Source: Motilimonas cestriensis (lineage in GTDB: Bacteria; Pseudomonadota; Gammaproteobacteria; Enterobacterales; CBDFNC01). From it: DNA of 37,834 nt. The DNA lies in the NCBI RefSeq assembly GCF_021295315.1, contig NZ_JAIMJA010000014.1, positions 46,542 to 84,375 on the forward strand, read 5' to 3'. The notes beneath the pieces were generated by a model. That model was not told the origin of the DNA. It saw only the letters and a program-made list of their open reading frames with translations, and ran no database searches. The translations under genes were made by a program, and so were the position numbers. The number at the start of each line of letters is the position of its first letter. The stretch's first letter is position 1. Shown here in pieces: positions 1 to 8,634 of this stretch.

Positions 1-212
1 GCGAATGGTTTTTATTATTTCAGTGGTGGAGCAACCATCTTCGGCTTCAATAACCTAATATCACCTACCTTTAGCCGCGTTCATTGCGAATGGTTTTTAT
101 TATTTCAGTGGTGGAGCAACCATCTTCGGCTTCAATAACCTAATATCACCTACCTTTAGCCGCGTTCATTGCGAATGGTTTTTATTATTTCAGTGGTGGA
201 GCAACCATCTTC
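1..212. repeat. 85-bp direct tandem repeat derived from the hldE 3' end (at least 2.5 copies)
   Basis: Copies lie at 1-85 and 86-170, with a partial third copy of 42 bp at 171-212 that is the authentic hldE C-terminal coding sequence. Copies 1 and 2 appear identical by eye. Read on the minus strand, each unit holds the last 18 hldE codons ([18 protein letters not shown]), the TAA stop, and about 28 bp of spacer. The upstream residues of the extra copies read VIEA rather than the VLQF of the real gene. The period is not a multiple of three and each extra copy is preceded by an in-frame TAG, so these are not additional coding modules. The array is cut by the window edge, so its full length is unknown. 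Slipped-strand duplication or an assembly artefact are both possible. Confidence 0.95.
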
Positions 213-1586
213 AAATTGCAGTACTTTTACCTCACCACCATTCGCTAATACTTCGGCCCCGCCTGCGATTTGTTCTATTTTGTAATCACCGCCTTTTACT
301 AAAATATCCGGCAATACCTCACCAATTAAACGTTGGGGAGTGTTTTCACTAAAGGGGACTACCCAATCAACCGCGCCAAGGCCTGCAAGCACCGCCATAC
401 GACGGTCAACAGGATTAACCGGACGGCCTTCTCCTTTTAATGCTCGCACTGATTCATCTGTATTCACCGCCACAATTAAACGCGCGCCTAACTCGCGAGC
501 ACTGTTTAAATACGAGACATGACCTGCATGAATAATGTCAAAACAGCCATTGGTCATCACCACCTTTTCACCACGACTTTTCGCGGCCGCCACAGCCAAT
601 TTAAGCTGTTGCTCTGATAACACACCAAAACCAGTTTCTTGCTGGCTATACACAGCATTAGCTAGCTCGATTAAACTCACCGTTGAAGTACCAAGTTTAC
701 CCACTACGACGCCTGCCGCTGCATTGGCAAGAGCACACGAGGTTTCAATGGTTGCACCAGACGACAAAGCAGAAGCCAACACCGAAATCACGGTATCGCC
801 CGCGCCCGTCACATCAAATACTTCTTTGGCTTGCGCGGGTAAATGAAGCACAGTTTGATCATCTTTAATCAAGGTCATGCCGTGTTCACTGCGAGTCACC
901 AAAATAGCCTTAATCTCGAACTTAGCGAGCAATGCTAAGCCTTTCTCAACGATTTGTTGATCAGTTTTACAGCGGCCAACCACGGCTTCAAATTCTGAGA
1001 AATTAGGCGTTAATAACGTTGCGCCGCGATATTTCTCAAAATCAGAGCCTTTAGGATCAACCAAAATGTGCGCGCCCACCGCTTTGGCCGTTTTAATCAT
1101 TTGCGCGATTTCTACCAAAGCGCCTTTGGCATAATCAGAAAACACCACCACAGGCGCATAGTTAATATTTTGTGCCACGCGCTCAAGTAATGGCGCCGGG
1201 TCCGTGTCGTGAAACTCTTCTTCAAAGTCCAGGCGGATCAACTGTTGATGACGACTGATCACCCGTAATTTGGTAATGGTAGGAAAGCCCGCTAAGCGTT
1301 CAAAATCTGCACTAATATGCATACTTTCTAATTTTCTGGCTAAGGTCTCCGCCGCTTCATCTTGGCCCGTTAAACCGATTAGCTTAGCCTTCCCCCCAAG
1401 TGCCGCCACGTTTAATGCCACGTTAGCCGCCCCGCCAGGCCGGTCTTCAATCTGCTCAACCTTAACGATCGGAACCGGTGCCTCAGGGGAGATGCGCGCC
1501 GTTGGACCATGCCAGTAGCGATCTAACATTACATCACCAACAATTAATACATTGGCATTATCAAAATCAGGGAGCGTAATTTTCAT
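156..1586 (-). CDS. hldE: Bifunctional D-glycero-beta-D-manno-heptose-7-phosphate kinase / heptose-1-phosphate adenylyltransferase
   Basis: HldE makes ADP-heptose precursor for the LPS inner core: it phosphorylates heptose-7-phosphate at C1 and later adenylylates heptose-1-phosphate in the cytoplasm. The N-terminal two thirds is a ribokinase-fold domain with the opening [18 protein letters not shown], the RPGGAANVA sugar-binding motif and the DVTGAGDT active-site motif. The C-terminal third is a cytidylyltransferase-like domain with [17 protein letters not shown], containing the HxGH nucleotide motif. The reading frame extends 21 codons further upstream, but the ATG at 1586 gives 476 residues and an N-terminus colinear with E. 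coli HldE (477), so it is chosen. The last codons are duplicated in the tandem array immediately downstream. Confidence 0.96.
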   Translation of the reverse strand: MKITLPDFDNANVLIVGDVMLDRYWHGPTARISPEAPVPIVKVEQIEDRPGGAANVALNVAALGGKAKLIGLTGQDEAAETLARKLESMHISADFERLAGFPTITKLRVISRHQQLIRLDFEEEFHDTDPAPLLERVAQNINYAPVVVFSDYAKGALVEIAQMIKTAKAVGAHILVDPKGSDFEKYRGATLLTPNFSEFEAVVGRCKTDQQIVEKGLALLAKFEIKAILVTRSEHGMTLIKDDQTVLHLPAQAKEVFDVTGAGDTVISVLASALSSGATIETSCALANAAAGVVVGKLGTSTVSLIELANAVYSQQETGFGVLSEQQLKLAVAAAKSRGEKVVMTNGCFDIIHAGHVSYLNSARELGARLIVAVNTDESVRALKGEGRPVNPVDRRMAVLAGLGAVDWVVPFSENTPQRLIGEVLPDILVKGGDYKIEQIAGGAEVLANGGEVKVLQFEDGCSTTEIIKTIRNERG

Positions 1587-1872
1587 TGCGTGTTCTCGTT
1601 CTATTAGCTGCCATAAGTGTATCATAAGGCCGCAAAAAACTAACACCAACCCACACTAACCTAAATACTGGCCAAGTAAATAGCATGTTTCCCGGCAACA
1701 ACGCGACTAACATAGCCTCTTTGCGTTGTTCCCCCTGAAACATACCGTATTAACTAACGACAGACTTAAGTTAAGCCGAGGTTAACGAGAAGATTCCATG
1801 TAAGTGAACCCGATTATTCGTTAAACTAAGCCGCTATTTTTGCCTATCCATTAAACCTGTAAAGTTGATTAT

Positions 1873-2796
1873 ATGAGTAAACCGCAACTTGAGCCTCGCT
1901 TTGCCCACCCTAAATACTGGGGCGTATGGCTTGGCATTAGCGCTATGTTTTGTTTATCACTGCTGCCTTATCGCCTACAGCTTTGGCTAGGCGCTAAACT
2001 TGGCCGCTTAGCCATGAAGCTGATGAAATCACGTCGTAGAGTGGCGCAGCAAAATCTCGCTTTATGCTTTCCTGAATTATCCGATGCCGTGCGCGCCGAC
2101 TTGCTAAAGCAAAATTTTGAAAATACCGGCATCGCGCTATTTGAAATTTGCATGGCTTGGTTTTGGCCAGACTGGCGCGTGCGTCGCCACTTTGTCGTGG
2201 AAGGCAAAGAACACTTATTTAATGCCCTCGATGAAGGTAAAGGCGTTATTTTAATTGGCGCACATTTTTTAACCTTAGAAATGAATGGCCGCATTGGCGG
2301 CATGGTACATCCCGGCATTGGTATTTACCGTAAACACAATAACCCGCTGCAGGACTTTTGGTTTTATTGGGGCCGTACCCGCGCCTTAAAAAGCTTACTT
2401 GATCGCAGTGACTTTCGCGGCATGGTGCGCGCACTGCGCCAAGGGGAGGTGATTTGGTATGCACCGGATCATGATTATGGCAATCGCCGCTGCGCCTTTG
2501 TGCCGTTTTTTGCCGTGGAGAAAGCCGCCACTGTGATGGGTACTTCAGCATTAGCGCGCACAAAAAACACCGTCGTGCTGCCTTCATTTGCGCAGCGCTT
2601 ACCCAACGGCCAAGGCTATAAAATGATCTTTAAGGCGCCTTTAGCAAACTTCCCTACTGGTGATGATATTGCCGATGCAGCGACGACTAACAAAGTGATT
2701 GAAGACATGGTGCGCAGCGCGCCCGAGCAATATATGTGGCTGCACCGCCGTTTTAAAACACGCCCCGAAGGCGAAGCCTCATTGTACAAAAAGTAG
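1873..2796 (+). CDS. lpxL: Lipid A lauroyl acyltransferase (LpxL/HtrB family)
   Basis: This inner-membrane acyltransferase adds a secondary acyl chain from acyl-ACP to Kdo2-lipid IVA during lipid A synthesis. The 307-residue protein has one N-terminal hydrophobic anchor (about residues 17-35). It carries the catalytic HX4E motif in GAHFLTLE near residue 130, followed by IGIYRKHNNPL, the conserved EVIWYAPDHDYG block, and the terminal EQYMWLHRRFKTRPEG signature. These blocks match LpxL more closely than LpxM or LpxP, although the acyl-chain specificity cannot be read from sequence. It is divergent from hldE across a 286-bp gap, which places two LPS biosynthesis genes back to back. Confidence 0.92.
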   Translation: MSKPQLEPRFAHPKYWGVWLGISAMFCLSLLPYRLQLWLGAKLGRLAMKLMKSRRRVAQQNLALCFPELSDAVRADLLKQNFENTGIALFEICMAWFWPDWRVRRHFVVEGKEHLFNALDEGKGVILIGAHFLTLEMNGRIGGMVHPGIGIYRKHNNPLQDFWFYWGRTRALKSLLDRSDFRGMVRALRQGEVIWYAPDHDYGNRRCAFVPFFAVEKAATVMGTSALARTKNTVVLPSFAQRLPNGQGYKMIFKAPLANFPTGDDIADAATTNKVIEDMVRSAPEQYMWLHRRFKTRPEGEASLYKK

Positions 2797-2814
2797 CGGC
2801 AAAATTTGCTATGT

Positions 2815-2845
2815 AAGCACGCCCCAAAACGGGCGTGCTTGTTTG
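2815..2845 (+). terminator. Hairpin terminator after lpxL
   Basis: A perfect 10-bp stem, AAGCACGCCC (2815-2824) and GGGCGTGCTT (2831-2840), surrounds a 6-nt loop and is followed by GTTTG. The stem is GC-rich and sits 18 bp after the lpxL stop. The T-run is short, so it may be a modest terminator. Confidence 0.7.
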
Positions 2846-2912
2846 ATATGGATTAGCGCGGTCGTCAACGCAGACATCATCTTTTTTTCAATCTTATTCT
2901 CTTAACCTCATT

Positions 2913-4181
2913 TTATTCTTGAGTTACGCCTGCCAGAGCGTAGCTACGGACAAATTGCCACCACATCAGCAACGCCAGCACCGCACCAATAAGCAATAGA
3001 ATCTCAAGGGCTAAGCCAACATCGTAAAGTGAGGCAAACAAACCCGGTGCAATCGCAGCAGCAATACCAGAGGGGGCAGCAAAACGACCTGCTCGCGCCG
3101 CATACCCTTCTCGTCCAAAAAGATCAGCAATACTGATGGCTCGAACCATGGTCATCGAACCGTTTGCTAAACCGAAAGCTAAGGCAAACAGCAAAATAGC
3201 CGCGGGATGCCACCACAATAAGGGGAGGCATAAAAATGCCAAAGGCTGAGTAGCCAGCACCCAGATAGAGGCCGCTTTGTTACCTAAGCGCTGGTGTAAA
3301 ATACCGAATAATAAACGTGCTAACGATTGTGCCGGGCCAATCAGCATTAGTGCCATCAGTAATAAGTTTTCATTCATCTGCAGCTCATTGAGTAGGCTAT
3401 ACATATTTGCCGTTACTGCTGATGCAACTAAAGAAAAGCAAATAAAACACAGTTGTAATGCTTGACTGGCAGCGTGCTGACTTGAACTCGAGCTTGCTAT
3501 AACAGCAGGCTGAACACGACTCGCCGTCGCTTGTTGATCCAATGGCAAGGCCCAAGCCAAACATAACGAAATGCCGGGGCCAATAATAGCAAAAATCAAT
3601 AGGCATAATTGCCAGCCCCACTGCTCCTTGATGAAGTGCGCAAGAGGAATAAACACCGTACTGGCAAAGCCCGCCATTAAGGTAATTAACAAAATAACTT
3701 TGCCAGCATCCTGTACCCGGCGAAAGCAATAGGCAAAGCTTGCCTCGTAAACAGCCCCTGCCTTAGCCACACCTAATAAAGGAATAACGACCAGAGCCAG
3801 AGCAGGATGAGGTAGCCAAGCTAAAAGTGTCAGCAATACCGCGCCTAAGAGCGAGCTATAGGTCATCACACAGCGGGCGCCAATGCGTTCAATTGTGCGC
3901 CCGACCCAAGGGCTAATTAACGCTTCAACTAACAACAAACCACTGTAAGCCCATAAAAAATAGCTAATGGGTAACGACCAGTAAGCACTCATATCCAAAA
4001 ATAATACTGGCAGTAAATACAGCAAAGCACCGTAATTTAGAGTGCAAATCAATGCTAACTGTAAGGTAGCCCAATTCAGCCGCGGTTTAACTTCTGCGCA
4101 GCAATCGAGACTGTATTCCATGAGAAGAGGATCCAAGCTGGTAAAGCGGCCAAGGCTAGCGTAAAACAATGACCGTAACAT
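2913..4181 (-). CDS. Major facilitator superfamily transporter
   Basis: This is a polytopic inner-membrane transporter of about 422 residues with roughly 12 hydrophobic segments, the usual MFS size. Between the first segments is SPWVGRTIERIGARCVMT, which fits the degenerate loop 2-3 MFS motif (G-x-x-x-D/E-R-x-G). A charged central loop rich in Ser and Gln (around SSSSSQHAASQ) separates the two six-helix halves. The substrate cannot be assigned. Possible starts are the TTG at 4199, the ATG at 4181 (chosen) and the ATG at 4121. None has a strong Shine-Dalgarno, and the first membrane segment begins only after the last of them. It lies downstream of glnE on the same strand with a 127-bp gap containing a hairpin, so it is probably a separate unit. 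Confidence 0.8.
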   Translation of the reverse strand: MLRSLFYASLGRFTSLDPLLMEYSLDCCAEVKPRLNWATLQLALICTLNYGALLYLLPVLFLDMSAYWSLPISYFLWAYSGLLLVEALISPWVGRTIERIGARCVMTYSSLLGAVLLTLLAWLPHPALALVVIPLLGVAKAGAVYEASFAYCFRRVQDAGKVILLITLMAGFASTVFIPLAHFIKEQWGWQLCLLIFAIIGPGISLCLAWALPLDQQATASRVQPAVIASSSSSQHAASQALQLCFICFSLVASAVTANMYSLLNELQMNENLLLMALMLIGPAQSLARLLFGILHQRLGNKAASIWVLATQPLAFLCLPLLWWHPAAILLFALAFGLANGSMTMVRAISIADLFGREGYAARAGRFAAPSGIAAAIAPGLFASLYDVGLALEILLLIGAVLALLMWWQFVRSYALAGVTQE

Positions 4182-4280
4182 GACATTGTGAGCTAACAAC
4201 CCCTAACCTAATCCATCCAATTTGATGTTGTTATTTTTTTTAATATCAACCTAGGGAAGCTAACTTAGGATAGGAGTGCG

Positions 4281-4311
4281 CCCAACAGAGCTAATCTTTA
4301 GCGCTGCTGGG
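4281..4311 (-). terminator. Imperfect hairpin after glnE
   Basis: CCCAACAGAGC (4281-4291) pairs with GCGCTGCTGGG (4301-4311) at 9 of 11 positions around a 9-nt loop. It sits just past the glnE stop. No T-run follows in either direction, so a termination role is only suggested by position. Confidence 0.4.
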
Positions 4312-4326
4312 TAAAGACATTATTTT

Positions 4327-7188
4327 CTATTCACTCGCGATGGGATAATGGCAAGCCACCAAACTATCCCATAACGCCATCACCTCAGCGCGATCATCTC
4401 TGTAGCGCTCGGCTGACACAATCCGCGTTTGCTGGTTCAAAGTTAAACGATGCGCTGCGTCACGGATATGACAATAGCTTTCCGACAATAATTCACCTTG
4501 TGCCGGGGTCAACAAACCTTGCTCAACACAGGTCTCAAAAATACGGATATTATCAGACCAATGGGCCAATTCTGGCAGTCGCTGGGTGTTTGCTAGCACC
4601 AAAAATTGCGCAATAAATTCAATATCAACCATGCCGCCGGGCGACTGTTTTAAATCAAACTGCGTTTCATCGGCGCGCAGCAGATGAGCACGCATTTTGT
4701 TGCGCATATCCACCACATCTTTGGCTAAGCTAGCAACGTCGCGAGTTTGACCTAAAATAGCCAACCGCGTATCGGTAAAGGCTTGAGCTATTTCTGCATC
4801 GCCATACACACAACGTGCGCGCACGAGAGCTTGATGCTCCCATGTCCATGCATCTTGTTTTAGGTATTGCTCAAATGCCGCCATCGAGCTAACCAATAAG
4901 CCTGAATCACCTTGTGGGCGCAAGCGCATGTCTACTTCATACAAAATACCAGAGGAAGTGCGGGTACTGAATAAATGCAGAATGCGCTGACCAAGACGTA
5001 AATAAAATTGCTTGTTATCTATCTCTTTTTTGCCGTTGGTGTAACCGGACACTTCAGTGTCATGTAAGAACACCACATCTAAGTCAGAGCCATAACCCAA
5101 TTCAATACCGCCTAACTTACCGTAGCCTATCACCGCAAAACCACGGCGATCGGTGCCTTGCAAGTTAGAAGGCTCGCCGTATTTTTCGATCATTTGCTGC
5201 CAAGCAATATTCACCACGTATTCCATAATGGCTTCGCCAAGATAGGTTAAGTGATCGCTCACTTTCATCAAGGGTAATGCTCCAGCTATATCGGCAGCAG
5301 AAATACGCAGGCGTTGAATTTGCTTATATTGACGCAGCCCTTCCATTTGCTGCTCCATGTCCTCTTCAGGGATGCGCAGCATGTATTGGCGTAAATCACT
5401 TTTGTATTCTAAAAACGGCGTGGGGTTATACAAATGCTGCGGATCAAGCAGCTCATCTAACAAGATTGGGTGGCGCGCTAACTGCGCGGCAATACGCGGG
5501 CTAGCATCACACAAGCGCACCAATTGTTTCAGCGCGCCATGGTTCTCATTAAGTAGCTCAAGGTACGCGGTGCGCGTCATCACGCTAGTCAGTAACTCAA
5601 CTAAACGTTCAATTAAAGCGACCGGTGCATCTTTTGCCAGCGCTTTACAAGTTAGCAAAGGCATCAGCTTTTTAAGGTTTTCGCGGCCTCTTGGCCCCAC
5701 CGCGCGGCGCTGCGTTTCTTTTTTAAAGTCGGTAATAACACGGAAAAACTTACCCGCATCCTCGCTGTTAAGTGCAAATTTTTCCAGTACTGTTACCGCT
5801 TCATCTTCTTCTAAATCATGGAGCCAAAGCTCTGTAATATCACTGTCTAAATCAGAGTCTTCTTGGTCGTTTTCACCCACTACCCAGTCAAACTCTTGAT
5901 TCACTTGCAGCATCACCTGACTCAGATATTGGTAGAACACACCCCAATCTTCATACCCTAGCGCAGTAATCAAACGCTGCTTGTCGAGATCGTTGTCTGG
6001 CAAGGTTTGAGTTTGCTTGTCATCAATTTGTTGCAATACGTTTTCAGTGCGGCGTAAAAAGTCATAGCTTTCCAGCAAGGTGTTAACGCGCGTTTCTGGC
6101 ATGACATCTAAGGTAATCAGTGCGCGTAGGGTTTGTCGCAAGCCCTTTTGTTGCAGTAAAGGCTCGCGGCCACCGCGGATCAACTGAAACGCTTGGGCCA
6201 CAAACTCAATCTCGCGGATCCCGCCCGCGCCCAATTTAATATTGTCTTTAAGGCCTTTACGACGCACCTCGGCACTGATCATAGCTTTCATTTGACGCAG
6301 AGATTGAATCGCGCTGAAATCAATGTAACGGCGAAATACAAAAGGACGCAACATGGTTTCAAGCTCGTCTTTGTAAGGCGTTTGTGGGCCTAATACACGT
6401 GCTTTGACCATGGCGTAACGCTCCCAGTCTCGCCCTTGAGTCTGATAATAGTCTTCAAATGCTGCAAAGCTCATCACTAAAGGGCCAGACTCGCCAAAAG
6501 GACGCAGGCGCATATCCACCCGAAACACAAAGCCGTCAACCGTGGCTTGATTTAACGCCGCTATCACTCTTTGCCCAAGGCGAATAAAAAACTGTTGATT
6601 CGATAATTCACGGCGGCCACCGTGGGTTTCGCCATTTTCTGGAAAGGTAAAAATCAAGTCGATGTCAGAAGAAAAGTTTAACTCTTTACCGCCCAGCTTG
6701 CCCATCGCCAAAATATAAAATGGCTGCACCACATCGTCTTCACTTCTAGGCTCGCCTAATTCGCTACATTGCTTGTTATAAAGCCATAAACTACTTTGAC
6801 TAATCAGTTCATCGGCTAAGCAAGAGGTATGCTCTAAGCTTTCTGATAAATCAGATTTACCCAGCAATTCTCGCCAAGCGATAACCAGCATGTGCTTGCG
6901 ACGAAATTGTCGCAATAGGGTATGTAACTTGGTTTCATCCTGACACGCTGCTAGCCGTTCGCTTAACTCAGTCGCAATGCTGCCACAACGACTGTCTTGC
7001 TCAAATAAACCTCCGGAGAAGCATTCTTCTAATAATTCCGGTTGCTTATAGATACTACTAGCAATAAAGTCGCTTAAGCCAAAGGCTTGCCTAAGCTGCG
7101 CGGTTTGCTCTGAGGTTAATGTGTTTAGGTCAATCAATTCTCCTAAACGCTGTAAATGGTTGTCGGCGGCTTGTGTCAAATGATCCAT
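4327..7188 (-). CDS. glnE: Bifunctional glutamine synthetase adenylyltransferase / adenylyl-removing enzyme
   Basis: GlnE adenylylates glutamine synthetase to inactivate it and removes the AMP by phosphorolysis, under control of PII. The protein is 953 residues, close to the 946 of E. coli. It has two nucleotidyltransferase domains. The N-terminal de-adenylylating one has AMGKLGGKELNFSSDIDLIF near residue 175, then VDMRLRPFGESG. The C-terminal adenylylating one has GYGKLGGIELGYGSDLDVVF, then VDMRLRPQGDSG. The two metal-binding motifs (SDID and SDLD) are intact. The ATG at 7188 is chosen over a GTG at 7230 because AGAGAA precedes it at good spacing. It is divergent from the yjfI operon. Confidence 0.96.
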   Translation of the reverse strand: MDHLTQAADNHLQRLGELIDLNTLTSEQTAQLRQAFGLSDFIASSIYKQPELLEECFSGGLFEQDSRCGSIATELSERLAACQDETKLHTLLRQFRRKHMLVIAWRELLGKSDLSESLEHTSCLADELISQSSLWLYNKQCSELGEPRSEDDVVQPFYILAMGKLGGKELNFSSDIDLIFTFPENGETHGGRRELSNQQFFIRLGQRVIAALNQATVDGFVFRVDMRLRPFGESGPLVMSFAAFEDYYQTQGRDWERYAMVKARVLGPQTPYKDELETMLRPFVFRRYIDFSAIQSLRQMKAMISAEVRRKGLKDNIKLGAGGIREIEFVAQAFQLIRGGREPLLQQKGLRQTLRALITLDVMPETRVNTLLESYDFLRRTENVLQQIDDKQTQTLPDNDLDKQRLITALGYEDWGVFYQYLSQVMLQVNQEFDWVVGENDQEDSDLDSDITELWLHDLEEDEAVTVLEKFALNSEDAGKFFRVITDFKKETQRRAVGPRGRENLKKLMPLLTCKALAKDAPVALIERLVELLTSVMTRTAYLELLNENHGALKQLVRLCDASPRIAAQLARHPILLDELLDPQHLYNPTPFLEYKSDLRQYMLRIPEEDMEQQMEGLRQYKQIQRLRISAADIAGALPLMKVSDHLTYLGEAIMEYVVNIAWQQMIEKYGEPSNLQGTDRRGFAVIGYGKLGGIELGYGSDLDVVFLHDTEVSGYTNGKKEIDNKQFYLRLGQRILHLFSTRTSSGILYEVDMRLRPQGDSGLLVSSMAAFEQYLKQDAWTWEHQALVRARCVYGDAEIAQAFTDTRLAILGQTRDVASLAKDVVDMRNKMRAHLLRADETQFDLKQSPGGMVDIEFIAQFLVLANTQRLPELAHWSDNIRIFETCVEQGLLTPAQGELLSESYCHIRDAAHRLTLNQQTRIVSAERYRDDRAEVMALWDSLVACHYPIASE

Positions 7189-7359
7189 ATAATTATTCTC
7201 TGCTTCATCACCTTGGCATAATTTCTTCACTCTACCAATTCAGCTAGATATCGCCAGCTATTTGCAGTTAAATCAATTAAATTGACACAGCGGCGCAGAT
7301 ATTTTAGCTTGAGCCCATAATGATTATTTATTGATTTGAATAAAATCTCACCAGAGCGC

Positions 7360-7388
7360 TTGACATATTATGTCTAGCACCCTAAAGT
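7360..7388 (+). promoter_or_regulatory. Candidate sigma-70 promoter for the yjfIJK-type operon
   Basis: A perfect -35 box TTGACA lies at 7360-7365 and a -10-like TAAAGT at 7383-7388, with a 17-bp spacer. The predicted start lies about 30 bp upstream of the yjfI ATG. The -35 box is embedded in the first copy of the 13-bp palindrome. I saw no sigma-54 GG/GC element, although the classical psp operons use one. Confidence 0.5.
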
Positions 7389-7411
7389 TAACACATCAGA
7401 CATATTATGTC
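7362..7411. promoter_or_regulatory. Duplicated 13-bp palindrome, likely operator pair
   Basis: GACATATTATGTC occurs at 7362-7374 and again at 7399-7411, with arms GACATA/TATGTC around a single central base. The copies are 37 bp apart start to start. The first covers the -35 box and the second covers the predicted transcript start and ends just before the AGGAG ribosome binding site. This layout is expected for a dimeric repressor that can block both polymerase binding and clearance. The regulator is not identifiable here. Confidence 0.6.
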
Positions 7412-7424
7412 GCACAGGAGACGT

Positions 7425-7838
7425 ATGAACATTCATAAGATAGCCACATATTTAAATGGATTAACCGATCAGTCTGATACCGGATTAATTTTTGATTGTG
7501 TTCCTATCGCTGGCGAAGTTGATGTATTGCGAGTGGACATTCAAGGCCGTGAAGAAATTCCGGTGTTCGTATCAGTAACCGGTGACCAAATACTTTGTAT
7601 TTCCTACTTATGGGGCGAAGAAGAAGTCATTGAAGGTAAAAAAGCCGAAATGATGGAAGCCATGCTTGAAATGAATATTCCAATGCCGCTTTCTTCTTTC
7701 GCCCGAATTGAACACAAATATGTGATCTTCGGAGCATTATCAGAACACTCAACATTAGCTGATATCGAACATGAAGTCAGCGTACTGAGTGATAACAGTT
7801 TGGAAGTCATTACCGAAATGGCTGACTACCTCAAATAA
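7425..7838 (+). CDS. yjfI: DUF2170 family protein (YjfI-like)
   Basis: This small cytoplasmic protein of 137 residues matches the size and gene order of E. coli YjfI (DUF2170), whose molecular function is unknown. It is acidic, has no signal peptide or membrane segment, and opens MNIHKIATYLNGL. The start is fixed by CAGGAG four bases upstream of the ATG at 7425. An upstream in-frame ATG at 7407 lies inside the second operator palindrome and has no ribosome site. It is the first gene of an operon with the PspA homologue, so a membrane-stress accessory role is inferred from context only. Confidence 0.8.
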   Translation: MNIHKIATYLNGLTDQSDTGLIFDCVPIAGEVDVLRVDIQGREEIPVFVSVTGDQILCISYLWGEEEVIEGKKAEMMEAMLEMNIPMPLSSFARIEHKYVIFGALSEHSTLADIEHEVSVLSDNSLEVITEMADYLK

Positions 7839-7857
7839 ACGCTTGAAGGAGTGACAA

Positions 7858-8544
7858 ATGAGTATTTTAAAGAAAATTATTACTGCCGTTCGTGGTGGCG
7901 CACGTGAGGTTGGAGAAGAGATTATTGACGCTAACTCAACGCGTATTTTTGAACAAGAAATTCGTGATGCGGAAAACCACCTCACCAAAGCAAAACGTGA
8001 TTTAACTGAAGTCATGGCTAAACAAATGCAAGCAAGCCGTGAGCTAGCGCGCGTTAAAGGCGAAATTAAAGAGCACGAAGGTTATGTGGCACAAGCACTA
8101 AGCCAAAATAACGAAGCCCTTGCCCTTGAAGTCGCTGAAAAAATTGCGCAACTTGAAGTTGAACTACAAGAGCAAACAACATCTCACAGTAGCTATGAAA
8201 AAGCGGCTTTACGCTTGAAAGATTTAATCAAGAAGAGCGAGCGTCAATTGGCTGATTATCAACGTCAATTGAGCATGGTGAAAACCACTGACAGTGTGCA
8301 AAAAGCCACTGCGGCCATCACCGACAGCTTTACTTCAAGCAACTCTAGCCTATTAAGTGCAAAAGAGTCACTTGAACGCATTAAGCAAAAGCAAGCCATG
8401 TTTGATGACAAACTAGCGGCCGCAGAGCAACTGCAAGCAGAGTCTGGTGACCAGTCACTTAAAGACAAGCTGAAAGAAGCCGGCATTGGTCAGCAACAAA
8501 GCAGCGCTAACGCTGTGTTGGAAAGACTCAAAAATAAAGGCTAA
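7858..8544 (+). CDS. yjfJ: PspA/IM30 family protein (YjfJ-like)
   Basis: PspA/IM30 (ESCRT-III superfamily) proteins bind and remodel the inner membrane and protect it under envelope stress. This protein has 228 residues with the family architecture: a short amphipathic N-terminal helix (MSILKKIITAVRGG), then long heptad-rich helices between about residues 25 and 200 (for example LARVKGEIKEHEGYVAQAL and EKIAQLEVELQEQ). It is the YjfJ branch by gene order, not PspA beside pspBC. GAAGGAG seven bases upstream supports the ATG. It lies 19 bp after yjfI and is followed by a hairpin that could lower expression of the next genes. Confidence 0.88.
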   Translation: MSILKKIITAVRGGAREVGEEIIDANSTRIFEQEIRDAENHLTKAKRDLTEVMAKQMQASRELARVKGEIKEHEGYVAQALSQNNEALALEVAEKIAQLEVELQEQTTSHSSYEKAALRLKDLIKKSERQLADYQRQLSMVKTTDSVQKATAAITDSFTSSNSSLLSAKESLERIKQKQAMFDDKLAAAEQLQAESGDQSLKDKLKEAGIGQQQSSANAVLERLKNKG

Positions 8545-8560
8545 TAATACCAGCCGGTAA

Positions 8561-8589
8561 AACAGGTGGCTTAGGCCGCCTGTTTTTGT
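8561..8589 (+). terminator. Internal terminator or attenuator between yjfJ and yjfK
   Basis: AACAGGTGGC (8561-8570) pairs with GCCGCCTGTT (8575-8584) through a 10-bp stem with one G-T pair and a TTAG loop. TTTGTTT follows. It is a good intrinsic terminator shape, and partial read-through would give more PspA-like protein than YjfK. Confidence 0.75.
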
Positions 8590-8634
8590 TTATGCTAGGC
8601 GATATTGCCGCACAGACGTGATCGCGAGGACAAC

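Noticed and set aside
1-212. CRISPR-like appearance of the 85-bp repeats
   Set aside because: The repeat unit is continuous with no unique spacers and derives from hldE coding sequence. No cas genes are present.
1697-1730. AACAACGC ... GCGTTGTT inverted repeat between hldE and lpxL
   Set aside because: The 8-bp stem has an 18-nt loop and no T-run or match to a known site, so it could be chance in a 286-bp gap.
5357-5899. 180-residue open frame opposite glnE
   Set aside because: It is Ser/Arg-rich shadow coding on the reverse of a clearly conserved glnE, with no ribosome site or recognisable domain.
7858-8544. True pspA with pspBC
   Set aside because: No pspB, pspC or pspF is adjacent. The DUF2170 and DUF2491 neighbours identify the YjfJ branch.
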